The translations under genes and the position numbers were made by a program. From Natronomonas pharaonis DSM 2160 (GTDB taxonomy: Archaea; Halobacteriota; Halobacteria; Halobacteriales; Haloarculaceae), in the NCBI RefSeq assembly GCF_000026045.1, contig NC_007426.1:2480001-2544000 (forward strand): a stretch of DNA of 64,000 nucleotides, in the 5' to 3' direction. Shown here piece after piece: positions 35,888 to 43,578 of the stretch. Position 1 is the first letter of the stretch; every line of letters begins with the position of its first letter. The notes under the pieces were generated by a model, which made no database searches, had not been told where the DNA came from, and saw only the letters and a program-made list of their open reading frames with translations.

Positions 35888-36865
35888 TCACGAGTGGATA
35901 CCCATCGCCTCTATCTGCTCTTGATACCGGTTGCGGATGGTTACTTCGGTCACCTGGGCGACTTCGGCGACCTCACGCTGGGTTTTCTTTTCATTGCACA
36001 GCAGCGACGCCGCATAGATGGCCGCCGCCGCGTAGCCTGTCGGCGACTTCCCCGAAAGCAGGCCCTTCTCGGCGGTCGTCTCGATGATGTCTTTTGCCTT
36101 TGACTGGACCTCTTCGCTCAGTTCGAGTTCCGAGCAGAACCGTGGCACGTACTTTTGTGGGTCGACTGGCTCCATTTCCAACCCGAGTTCCTGCGAGATA
36201 TACCGGTAGGTACGGCCGATTTCCTTCCGTTCGACGCGGGAGACCTCGCTGATTTCCTCCAGAGAGCGCGGGATACCTTCCTTGCGACAGGCGGCATAGA
36301 GGGCGGCGGTGGCAACGCCCTCGATGGACCGGCCCCGAATCAAATCGTCGTCAAGCGCGCGTCGGTAGATGACCGACGCTACTTCCCGTATCGACCGCGG
36401 CACGCCGAGTGCCGACGACATCCGGTCGATTTCAGACAGCGCGAACTGCAGGTTCCGCTCGCCCGCATCTTTTGTCCGAATCCGCTCTTGCCACTTCCGC
36501 AGTCGGTGCATCTGGGAGCGCTTCTCCGACGAAATCGACCGGCCATAGGCATCCTGGTCCTTCCAGTCGATCTGGGTCGTCAGCCCCTTGTCGTGCATCG
36601 TCTGGGTCGTCGGCGCGCCCACGCGGGACTTTTCTTGTCGTTCCGAATGGTTGAACGCACGCCACTCCGGTCCCGGGTCGATGTGGTCTTCCTCAACGAC
36701 GAGTCCACAGTCGTTGCAGACGAGTTCGCCCCTATCACCGTCTTTGACGATATCCGTCGATGAACACTCCGGACACGTCGTCTCCGCCGACTCGTCTTCG
36801 GCTTCGTCTTCCGTCTCCCCCTCAGTCTCGCGGATGCGTTCCCGTTGGCGGGTGGGCCGTGTCAT
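35888..36865 (-). CDS. tfb: Transcription initiation factor IIB
   Basis: The 325-residue TFB recruits RNA polymerase to TBP-bound promoters. It has an acidic N-terminal extension, a zinc ribbon with Cys31, Cys34, Cys50 and Cys53 (CPECSS and CNDCG), the B-reader/linker region ([23 protein letters not shown]), and two cyclin repeats (about 125-215 and 225-315) ending in the helix that reads the BRE ([20 protein letters not shown]). Haloarchaea carry several TFBs; which one this is cannot be told. A TATA box (CTTTAAGTAA on the minus strand, 36892-36901) lies 27-36 nt upstream of the ATG. Confidence 0.95.
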   Translation of the reverse strand: MTRPTRQRERIRETEGETEDEAEDESAETTCPECSSTDIVKDGDRGELVCNDCGLVVEEDHIDPGPEWRAFNHSERQEKSRVGAPTTQTMHDKGLTTQIDWKDQDAYGRSISSEKRSQMHRLRKWQERIRTKDAGERNLQFALSEIDRMSSALGVPRSIREVASVIYRRALDDDLIRGRSIEGVATAALYAACRKEGIPRSLEEISEVSRVERKEIGRTYRYISQELGLEMEPVDPQKYVPRFCSELELSEEVQSKAKDIIETTAEKGLLSGKSPTGYAAAAIYAASLLCNEKKTQREVAEVAQVTEVTIRNRYQEQIEAMGIHS

Positions 36866-37024
36866 CGCGTTTTTATATTGATACGAGCAGTTTACTTAAA
36901 GCCATGGGAGAAATACCAAGTAATTTAGAATAACCGACAGCAACCGTGTGGGTGGATATTCCGCGCGCTGCCGTTTTCGGAAAAGACCACAACAGCTAAA
37001 ACTGGGTAGCCGGCACCGACTGGT

Positions 37025-37612
37025 ATGCCTGTCATCGAGTGCGACCCCGAGCGCGCCCGCGAGCGGCTGGTCGAGGCCGGCGTCGAGGTTGAGCCGGGAA
37101 ACACCGACCACGAGCGGTGGCGCACAGAGTACGCGGGTGGAACGGCAGTCGCGTACGACGACAAGGTCGTTCTGCAGGGCGACAGCGCGCGGCTCGCCGG
37201 ACTGTTGCAGGACGGGGGCGGCCGCGCCCATATCTACTTCGACGGCGCGTCCCGGGGCAACCCCGGCCCGGCGGCTATCGGCTGGGTCATCGTCACCGAC
37301 GACGGCATCGTCGCGGAGGGGTCTGAACGCATCGGCCGAGCGACCAACAATCAGGCCGAATACGAGGCCCTCATCGAGGCGCTTGCGGCAGCGGCTGACT
37401 ACGCATTCGATGAAGCCGTTGTCAAGGGCGACTCCCAGCTCATCGTCAAACAGGTCCGCGGTGAGTGGGACACAAACGACCCGACGCTCCGCGAAAAGCG
37501 GGTCCGGGTCCGGAAGCTCCTAGAGGAGTTCAGCGAGTGGTCACTCGACCACGTTCCGCGGGAGATAAACGACCGCGCCGACGACCTAGCCAACGAGGCA
37601 CTCGATGGCTGA
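37025..37612 (+). CDS. rnhA: Ribonuclease HI with N-terminal extension
   Basis: The 195-residue protein degrades RNA in RNA:DNA hybrids. The catalytic acids are visible: Asp73 in YFDGASRGNPG, Glu112 in NNQAEYEALIEAL, Asp136 in VKGDSQLIVKQV and the final Asp in NDRADDLANEAL. The first ~65 residues form an extra domain of the kind reported for Halobacterium RNase HI. TATA-like GCTAAAAC (36996-37003) lies 22-29 nt upstream of the ATG. The next gene overlaps it by 8 bp. Confidence 0.93.
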   Translation: MPVIECDPERARERLVEAGVEVEPGNTDHERWRTEYAGGTAVAYDDKVVLQGDSARLAGLLQDGGGRAHIYFDGASRGNPGPAAIGWVIVTDDGIVAEGSERIGRATNNQAEYEALIEALAAAADYAFDEAVVKGDSQLIVKQVRGEWDTNDPTLREKRVRVRKLLEEFSEWSLDHVPREINDRADDLANEALDG

Positions 37613-38156
37613 AGACGAACTTCCCGACACCGTCGTCGAGCGCGCCGAAACGCTCACCAGACGCGCCCGAAAGGCCGTCGACGAAAACGAGCAAACGGCG
37701 TATCTCGAGGAGCGCGGTAGTCTACTATCCGACCATGGATACCGAGCCCGGGTGCGCGAAGACGACGCCACCGAAATACTCGTGCTGTATCCGGACGAAT
37801 GGGTCGAGGACGGCACCGTCGAGCCGGGCGAAATCGACGACACTGGGCGGGCGGTCGAACGACGTATCTCGGGGCCGGCAAGCGGCGACAACTGGGCCGA
37901 AGTCGACCGCCACAACCGGACCGTCGCCGGACGGGTCCGTGAGGAACACGGGGCAGTCCACGGCGAGACGGCCGAGGCCTTCGCGACGTTCATGAGCAAC
38001 CACTACGCCAAGCCGGTCGAAGAGGCAGCCCCAGACGAGAAACAGGAGTTCCGCGACGAGTACTTCCCGCGGAACGCGTGGCCGAGCGACGAACAGTTGG
38101 CGCAGGTGGAAGCGTCGCTGGAGTACATCGAACGGGTTGCAGAGCGGGGTGACTGA
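37605..38156 (+). CDS. RnhA operon protein, unknown function
   Basis: The 183-residue acidic protein overlaps the rnhA end by 8 bp, so it is translationally coupled. It has helical, charged segments (RAETLTRRARKAVDENEQTAYLEERGSLL) and a conserved-looking YPDEWVEDG and FMSNHYAKPVEEAAPDEKQEF. The same pair is found in other haloarchaea, where the protein is simply called the rnhA operon protein. No enzymatic motif is recognisable. Confidence 0.8.
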   Translation: MAEDELPDTVVERAETLTRRARKAVDENEQTAYLEERGSLLSDHGYRARVREDDATEILVLYPDEWVEDGTVEPGEIDDTGRAVERRISGPASGDNWAEVDRHNRTVAGRVREEHGAVHGETAEAFATFMSNHYAKPVEEAAPDEKQEFRDEYFPRNAWPSDEQLAQVEASLEYIERVAERGD

Positions 38157-38221
38157 CGGGGCTACGCGGGGTCTCAACCGATGTCGAAACCTCTTTGCGG
38201 CACTCACACCCAGAGCCACGT

Positions 38222-38761
38222 ATGGCTGGCGCAAACCTGTGGGAAGACCTCGAAACGGGTCCGAACGCTCCCGAGGAAATCTATGCGGTCGTCGAGTGTC
38301 TGAAGGGCGAACGCAACAAGTACGAGTACGACAAGGACATTCCCGGTGTCATGCTGGACCGGGTGCTCCACAGCAACGTCCACTACCCGGGCGACTACGG
38401 GTTCATCCCGCAGTCGTACTACGACGACGAGGACCCCTTCGACGTGCTCGTCCTCGTCGAGGACCAGACGTTCCCCGGCTGTATCATCGAAGCCCGCCCG
38501 GTCGCGCTGATGAAGATGGACGACGACGGCGAACAGGACGACAAGGTCATCGCCGTTCCCAGCGAAGACCCCCGCTACGACCACATCGAAGACCTCGAAG
38601 ACATCCCCCAGCAGACCCTCGACGAGATCGACGAGTTCTTCGAGACCTACAAGAACCTCGAAGAAGGCAAGGAAGTCGAAACGCAGGGCTGGGAGGACAA
38701 GCAGGCCGCGTTCGACGCTATCGAGCACGCACAGGACCTCTACGAGGAACACTTCGGCTAG
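38222..38761 (+). CDS. ppa: Inorganic pyrophosphatase (family I)
   Basis: The 179-residue soluble enzyme hydrolyses pyrophosphate from biosynthetic reactions. The signature DDEDPFDVLVLVE gives the three metal-binding Asp. Other matches are ERNKYEYDKD, NVHYPGDYGFIPQ and VIAVPSEDPRYDHIED. The ATG at 38222 starts MAGANLWEDLETGPNAPEEIYAVVE, as in haloarchaeal homologues. The protein is very acidic, typical of a salt-in proteome. Confidence 0.96.
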   Translation: MAGANLWEDLETGPNAPEEIYAVVECLKGERNKYEYDKDIPGVMLDRVLHSNVHYPGDYGFIPQSYYDDEDPFDVLVLVEDQTFPGCIIEARPVALMKMDDDGEQDDKVIAVPSEDPRYDHIEDLEDIPQQTLDEIDEFFETYKNLEEGKEVETQGWEDKQAAFDAIEHAQDLYEEHFG

Positions 38762-38793
38762 AAGCAGACCGGAGCCGACCGCTTTGTTGTTGC

Positions 38794-39021
38794 CTACCGT
38801 TCGCTCTGTAGCTTAGTCGTATCCGCACCCAAGAGTTTGTTCAGCAGACACCGCTGTGTCGCCGCCGTTGCCAACAGCACAAGCGCGACGAGGAGTACGA
38901 CGCCTCCGTAGAGTATTGACAGCGATTCCGCGAGTAGCATCGAGAATCCGACGACAGCGAGGATTGCGCCAACCCCAATTCGAGCGACACGGTCCAGTCC
39001 ACCAACGTTCTTTTCCAGCAT
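38794..39021 (-). CDS. DUF2892 small membrane protein
   Basis: The 75-residue protein opens MLEKNVGGLDRVARIGVGAILAVVG, the hallmark of the DUF2892 (YgaP-like inner membrane) family, with two membrane helices. A cysteine in ATQRCLLNKLLG is conserved in the family. The role is unknown, although some relatives are fused to rhodanese domains. Confidence 0.85.
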   Translation of the reverse strand: MLEKNVGGLDRVARIGVGAILAVVGFSMLLAESLSILYGGVVLLVALVLLATAATQRCLLNKLLGADTTKLQSER

Positions 39022-39360
39022 ATCCCGTTCCTTCGTGCCGGGGGCTCAAAAAAGCCGACCACGTCGGGGATGGCGGTAGTGCGTCCGTTCGGCCGACCTA
39101 TCTACCAGCCCGCGCCGGGGCACGCCACGCAACCTCGTTGCGGTCGCACAGTCCAATCGCTACCGCGCGGTCCCGTCAGCCCCACGATTGGTATTCAGCA
39201 CGTGCATAGAATCGTTAGCAATATTTTTCTGGAGAATATCGTCAGTTGGCGTTCCTTCTGCGGGTTTTTCTGAAATCATTTCCACAGTGCATCGGACGTA
39301 TTAGCGTGATACATTATGATAATGGAATGATATATTGCGGAGTAGTGCCTATGGTTTGAT
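39022..39360. other. Gene-free stretch, AT-rich in its second half
   Basis: No supported gene lies between the DUF2892 start and the small ORF at 39361. Bases 39200-39360 are far richer in A and T than the surrounding DNA and contain T-runs (39229-39233, 39266-39272). The palindrome and TATA box at 39312-39336 belong to the small ORF's promoter. The region may be a remnant of acquired DNA or a large regulatory zone. Confidence 0.5.
39312..39336 (+). promoter_or_regulatory. Palindrome plus TATA box upstream of a small ORF
   Basis: CATTAT-G-ATAATG at 39312-39324 is a perfect palindrome around one base. It is followed at once by a TATA-like GATATATTG at 39328-39336, which is 25-33 nt before the ATG at 39361. 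An operator touching the TATA/BRE would suit activator or repressor control of a leaderless transcript. Confidence 0.5.
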
Positions 39361-39456
39361 ATGAGTACCCAAAAACGCAAGCCGCTCGGCGTCGCGCATC
39401 CGACCGTCGTTCCGGAGAACTTCGAACAGCGCACCGACGGCGACGAGACGGCGTAG
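39361..39456 (+). CDS. Possible 31-residue small protein
   Basis: The frame ATG 39361 to TAG 39456 encodes MSTQKRKPLGVAHPTVVPEN followed by FEQRTDGDETA. It has a basic, Pro-rich start and an acidic tail, no hydrophobic segment and no cysteine. It is supported by a correctly spaced TATA box and an adjacent palindrome, not by any known family. It could also be the remaining N-terminus of a broken gene. Confidence 0.4.
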   Translation: MSTQKRKPLGVAHPTVVPENFEQRTDGDETA

Positions 39457-39552
39457 CCGGGCGCTGTGGTCGATGTTGCCGGTTTCGATGAGCACCGCCG
39501 GTTTTGTCGCTCGAAACGAACCTTCTTGTAGTCGCCTCACGGTAACCCGGAC

Positions 39553-40896
39553 ATGGGACTGTTCGACCGGCTTCGCGGCGGGGACGGGCCGCGGGTCGCT
39601 TTCTTCGGCATCGACGGCGTACCGTATTCGCTGGTCGCCGACAACGAGGAGACGTTCGAAAACCTCACCGCTATCGCTGAAAACGGCGGCGGCGGAGCCA
39701 TCGACTCCATCGTCCCGCCGGAGTCGAGCGCTTGCTGGCCGGCGCTGACGACCGGCGTCAACCCCGGCGAGACGGGTGTGTACGGCTTTCAGGACCGTGA
39801 GGTCGACAGCTACGACACCTACGTACCGATGGGACAGGACGTACAGGCAAAGCGGCTGTGGACCCGCGTCAACGACACCGGGCGCGAGGCAACCGTGCTA
39901 AACGTTCCCGTGACCTTCCCGCCGAACAGGGATATCCAGCGGAACGCCAGCGGCTTTCTGTCGCCCGGGCTGAAGAAGGCCGCCTATCCGGACGAACTCC
40001 GAGAGACGCTTGAGGACCTCGATTACAAGATTGACGTTAACGCGAAACTCGGACACAAGGAGGACAAATCGGCGTTCATCGAGGACGCACACCGAACGCT
40101 CGACGCCCGGTTCGAGGCGTTCAAACACTACATCGAGCAGGACGATTGGCACCTCTTTTTCGGCGTCTTCATGACCACCGACCGGGTCAACCACTTCCTC
40201 TATAAGGACTACGTGACCGACGGCGAATACAAAGAAGAGTTCCTCGAGTTCTACGCCAAGCTCGACCAGTACCTCGGCGAGCTACGGTCGCTACTGAGTG
40301 AGGAGACGACGATGGTCGTCGCCTCCGACCACGGGTTCATGCAGCTAGACCACGAGGTTAACTGCAACGTCTGGCTTGAGGAGAACGGCTGGCTCTCCTT
40401 TGACGACGACGACCACAACAGTCTCAGCGACATCGCCGACGACACCCGTGCCTACTCGCTCATCCCTGGGCGGTTCTATCTCAACCTCAAGGGTCGGGAG
40501 CCGAACGGGACGGTGCCGCAGGACGAATACGAGTCGGTCCGGTCGGAGTTGAAAGCCGACCTCGAAGCGATGGAGGGGCCGGACGGAAAGCCGGTCGCCG
40601 ACCGCGTCGTGACGAAGGAGGACGCCTTCCGCGGCGACCACGACGATATCGCACCCGACCTAGTCGTCATCCCGAACACCGGCTTCGACCTGAAATCGAC
40701 GTTCAAGGGCGGCGAGAAGGTCTTTACCACCGGGCCGCGGAACGGCATGCACAGCTTCGAGGACGCGTGTCTCTTCGTCGACGACAAGCAGGCGACTATC
40801 AAAAACGCCGACCTCTACGACATCACCCCGACGATACTGAAGCTTCTGGACATCGAGACCGACCGCAACGAGTTCGACGGCGCGTCGCTGGTGTAG
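39553..40896 (+). CDS. Alkaline-phosphatase-superfamily phosphodiesterase/nucleotide pyrophosphatase
   Basis: The 447-residue protein is a two-metal phosphodiesterase-like enzyme. Metal and nucleophile motifs are AFFGIDGVPYSLV, SSACWPALTTGVNPGETGVYGF (nucleophilic Thr/Ser), FMTTDRVNHFLY and VASDHGFMQLDHEVN, with a C-terminal NGMHSFEDACLFV. There is no signal peptide, so it appears cytosolic. Haloarchaeal relatives occur near glycosylation or lipid genes; here no such context is seen, so the substrate is open. Confidence 0.85.
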   Translation: MGLFDRLRGGDGPRVAFFGIDGVPYSLVADNEETFENLTAIAENGGGGAIDSIVPPESSACWPALTTGVNPGETGVYGFQDREVDSYDTYVPMGQDVQAKRLWTRVNDTGREATVLNVPVTFPPNRDIQRNASGFLSPGLKKAAYPDELRETLEDLDYKIDVNAKLGHKEDKSAFIEDAHRTLDARFEAFKHYIEQDDWHLFFGVFMTTDRVNHFLYKDYVTDGEYKEEFLEFYAKLDQYLGELRSLLSEETTMVVASDHGFMQLDHEVNCNVWLEENGWLSFDDDDHNSLSDIADDTRAYSLIPGRFYLNLKGREPNGTVPQDEYESVRSELKADLEAMEGPDGKPVADRVVTKEDAFRGDHDDIAPDLVVIPNTGFDLKSTFKGGEKVFTTGPRNGMHSFEDACLFVDDKQATIKNADLYDITPTILKLLDIETDRNEFDGASLV

Positions 40897-40946
40897 ACGC
40901 GACAGACGGACGGCCATTTATATAGTATTACGCAGCAGCCAGCCAT

Positions 40947-41327
40947 GTGCCACCGCGAGACCACGACCGCGACGCCATCGAGCGGCGGCTGGAGGCGGTT
41001 GAGCGAGCCCTCGCCGAAGACGAACAGCCGGACCGGGTCGACCGCCTCGATGAGCTTGAAACCCGCGTCGCTGAACTCGAAGCGGCCGTGCGGGCGCTCA
41101 GGGGATACGTCGGCTCCGTCCGGGCGATAAACGACGACGTAGAGCGACGTGCCGACCGTGCCCTCCGAAAGGCCGAAGCCGTCGAACGGACCGTGGACCC
41201 GACGGAGCCGTCTGGGGATTCGGCTGCCGGCGAGGGGTCCGCCGAAGACGAAGCAGATGCCACCGAGCATGCTGCCGACGCTCCGACGGCCACCGGCCGA
41301 CTCCAGCGGCTCAGAGACCACCTGTGA
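40947..41327 (+). CDS. Coiled-coil protein, first gene of the type IV pilus-like operon
   Basis: The 126-residue protein has a long heptad-rich region (DAIERRLEAVERALAEDEQP, LDELETRVAELEAAVRALRG, then DDVERRADRALRKAEAVERTV) and a disordered acidic tail. It starts with GTG 40947; the ATG two bases upstream is out of frame. TATA-like TTTATATAG at 40917-40925 lies 22-30 nt upstream and is probably the operon promoter. Its stop overlaps the next start (GTGA). Homologues occupy the same place in other haloarchaeal pilus operons. Its role is unknown. Confidence 0.75.
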   Translation: MPPRDHDRDAIERRLEAVERALAEDEQPDRVDRLDELETRVAELEAAVRALRGYVGSVRAINDDVERRADRALRKAEAVERTVDPTEPSGDSAAGEGSAEDEADATEHAADAPTATGRLQRLRDHL

Positions 41328-41773
41328 TTCGGGTCGTCCTCGCGGCAGTGCTCGCGACGGCGCTTGTGGGCGTCTCGTTGCCGGCCGCAGAGCGGGCGGA
41401 GGCGGACCGAAACACCGCGCTGGCGACCGGCGAACTCGCCGCAGTTGCAGAAACCGCAGAGGAACTCGCGGCTGAAAACGACCCGGTTACATCGGGAACA
41501 GGTGCCGCTTCGACAGACATCATTGTGGACTCCCCGTCAGGGGTGTTCGCAGCCGGCGGGAGCCTCATTATCGACAGCAAACTACGGTGGGTCCCGAAAG
41601 ACGGTCCCGAACAGTCAGTCGAGACGGCGGTCCGGCTCAACACCACCGAGCCGATTCAGATTACCGGCCAGTCACGACTTCGGCTGTCGCTTATTACGGG
41701 CAGCGATGGCGAGCCGACCGTCAGCATCGAGCGCGTCCACGGCGGCAACGGCAGGGCCGCCGCCGAAGGTTGA
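41324..41773 (+). CDS. Secreted or membrane-anchored component of pilus-like operon
   Basis: The 149-residue protein begins IRVVLAAVLATALVGVSLPAAERAEADRN, a signal anchor, followed by an extracytoplasmic beta-rich domain (STDIIVDSPSGVFAAGGSLIIDSKLRWV). It starts with GTG overlapping the previous stop. The last codons overlap the presumed TTG start of the ATPase gene. I recognise it only by its position and layout. Confidence 0.7.
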   Translation: MIRVVLAAVLATALVGVSLPAAERAEADRNTALATGELAAVAETAEELAAENDPVTSGTGAASTDIIVDSPSGVFAAGGSLIIDSKLRWVPKDGPEQSVETAVRLNTTEPIQITGQSRLRLSLITGSDGEPTVSIERVHGGNGRAAAEG

Positions 41774-43578
41774 AGTCGGATGCCGGGACCAGCCCCCGTG
41801 TGCTCGACCGACTGTTTCCGACCGACGCCGACTGTCGGTGCCGAACACGCTTCGATGGCGACCGGCTTTGCGTCGAAAGCGACGACTGTCCCGGTAGCGG
41901 CCGGCTGGCGACCGAGCCGGCCTGCCGGCGGACGGCAATCGAAGCCCTGGAGTCCAGGGACGCCGAGGTGGTCCTGACAGCATCGGCCGGTTTCGAGCGC
42001 GCCTACGAGGGGACAGCATCGGCGTTGCTGGTCGCTGCAGGCCGGTTCGCTGACGCCATGGGCTACCACGACGAGGAACTGGCAGTGCGGGCTCGCTCCG
42101 ACCCGCTAGGGGCGGCACGGACCGCCAGCGGTCGCGGCGGACGACTCGCGCGTGCCGTCGTCGACACCGGCTTGGAAGCGTTCGTCGGCGGCGACTACGA
42201 GACGCTGCTCCGACCGCACGTCGGGCCGTCGCTGGCGCGGTCGCGGGTCGCGACTCGTCCACCACCGGCGGCCACGCTCCGAACGCGCTACGAACTCGAT
42301 ACCGGCGCGGTGGTCCGGCGGTACGCGGACGACGGGCTCGATACCTACCACCTCACGCCCGCGGAACACCGGCTCGACGAGTCGGCGACGGCGACGCTGG
42401 ATGCGGCTTATCAAGCGCTTGCCCGCGGTGCTGTCTCCGGCGGCGAGCGGGCCGCATCGCGGGCGGTGCGGTCGGTCGCCGACGATGAGGACCCAGTCGG
42501 GACGCTCGTGTCGGTGCTGGAAAAGCACACCGGCGGACTGGGCGTCCTCACAGACTGCTTTGCCGACCCGGCAGTCTCGGACGTGTTTGCGACCGCACCG
42601 GTCGCCGAAAATCGGCTTCGGCTCCGCCACGACGGAGAGACGCTGCGGACAAACGTCCGGATGACAGCGGCCGGGGCGGATGCGCTGGCATCGCAGTTTC
42701 GCCGCTCCAGCGGCCGAGCGTTCTCGCAAGCGAGCCCGACGCTCGATGCGACCGCCGACGCCGGCGGTCGGCGGGTCAGGGTCGCCGGCGTCACCGACCC
42801 GGTCAGCGATGGCACCGGGTTCACCTTCCGCGCACACGACGAGTCCTCGTTCAGCCTCGCCGACCTCGTGGAGAACGGCACGCTCACGCCTGTTTCGGCG
42901 GGATTCCTCTCAGTCGCCGCCGAACGTGGCGCGTCGCTGCTACTCGCGGGAGCCCGCGGGGCCGGCAAGACGACGCTGCTCGGCGCGCTCCTGTGGGAGA
43001 TTCCACCCGATGTCCGAACGGTCGCCATTGAAGATACGCCGGAGCTTCCGGTATCGGAGCTTCAGTCGGCGGGGCGTGATGTCCAGCCCCTCCGAGTAAC
43101 CGAAGGAGACGGCGCGTCCATCACCGCGACAGCCGCCCTGCGGACCGCACTTCGGCTCGGCGACGGAGCGCTCGTCGTCGGCGAGGTCAGAGGCGAGGAA
43201 GCACAGGTGCTCTACGAGGCGATGCGCGTCGGCGCAGCCGACGGGACGGTGTTAGGGACGATTCACGGCGGGGGCGGTGAATCAGTCCGCGAGCGGGTTG
43301 TCACCGACCTCGGCGTCCCGGTGTCGGCGTTTGCTGACACCGACTTCGTCGTTACCGTCGAGGCATACGACGACAGCGACGAGCGGGCACGGCGAATCAA
43401 CGCCATCGAGGCGGTCCGCCGCCACGACGAAGGCGTCGGCTTCGAACACGTCGGCGGCGTCGGTGTCGACGGCATGCAGCTGACCGACGCCGCTGTCAGT
43501 CCGCTCTGTCGACCGACAGAACACACCGACGAGGTCAGGGCTGTCGTCCACCGTCGGGCCGACTCGTTTCAGGGATGA
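41770..43578 (+). CDS. Type II/IV secretion-system ATPase (pilus assembly, VirB11/TadA-like)
   Basis: The ~602-residue ATPase powers pilin assembly. An N-terminal part with several cysteines (ADCRC, LCVESDDCPG, ACRR) may bind zinc. The C-terminal core has Walker A LLLAGARGAGKTTLLGAL, the Asp box VRTVAIEDTPELPV, Walker B DGALVVGEVRGEEA and His box LGTIHGGGGESVRERV. TTG 41770 is chosen because it overlaps the upstream stop (TTGA) like other junctions in this operon; GTG 41800 is an alternative. It overlaps the membrane-platform gene by ATGA. Confidence 0.88.
   Translation: MKSDAGTSPRVLDRLFPTDADCRCRTRFDGDRLCVESDDCPGSGRLATEPACRRTAIEALESRDAEVVLTASAGFERAYEGTASALLVAAGRFADAMGYHDEELAVRARSDPLGAARTASGRGGRLARAVVDTGLEAFVGGDYETLLRPHVGPSLARSRVATRPPPAATLRTRYELDTGAVVRRYADDGLDTYHLTPAEHRLDESATATLDAAYQALARGAVSGGERAASRAVRSVADDEDPVGTLVSVLEKHTGGLGVLTDCFADPAVSDVFATAPVAENRLRLRHDGETLRTNVRMTAAGADALASQFRRSSGRAFSQASPTLDATADAGGRRVRVAGVTDPVSDGTGFTFRAHDESSFSLADLVENGTLTPVSAGFLSVAAERGASLLLAGARGAGKTTLLGALLWEIPPDVRTVAIEDTPELPVSELQSAGRDVQPLRVTEGDGASITATAALRTALRLGDGALVVGEVRGEEAQVLYEAMRVGAADGTVLGTIHGGGGESVRERVVTDLGVPVSAFADTDFVVTVEAYDDSDERARRINAIEAVRRHDEGVGFEHVGGVGVDGMQLTDAAVSPLCRPTEHTDEVRAVVHRRADSFQG

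Noticed and set aside
39070-39273. 67-codon plus-strand open frame
   Set aside because: Crosses the GC-rich/AT-rich boundary with an implausible amino-acid composition and no promoter spacing.
39349-39540. 63-codon minus-strand open frame in the AT-rich island
   Set aside because: No promoter or family support, and it opposes the better supported small ORF at 39361-39456; kept only as a possibility.
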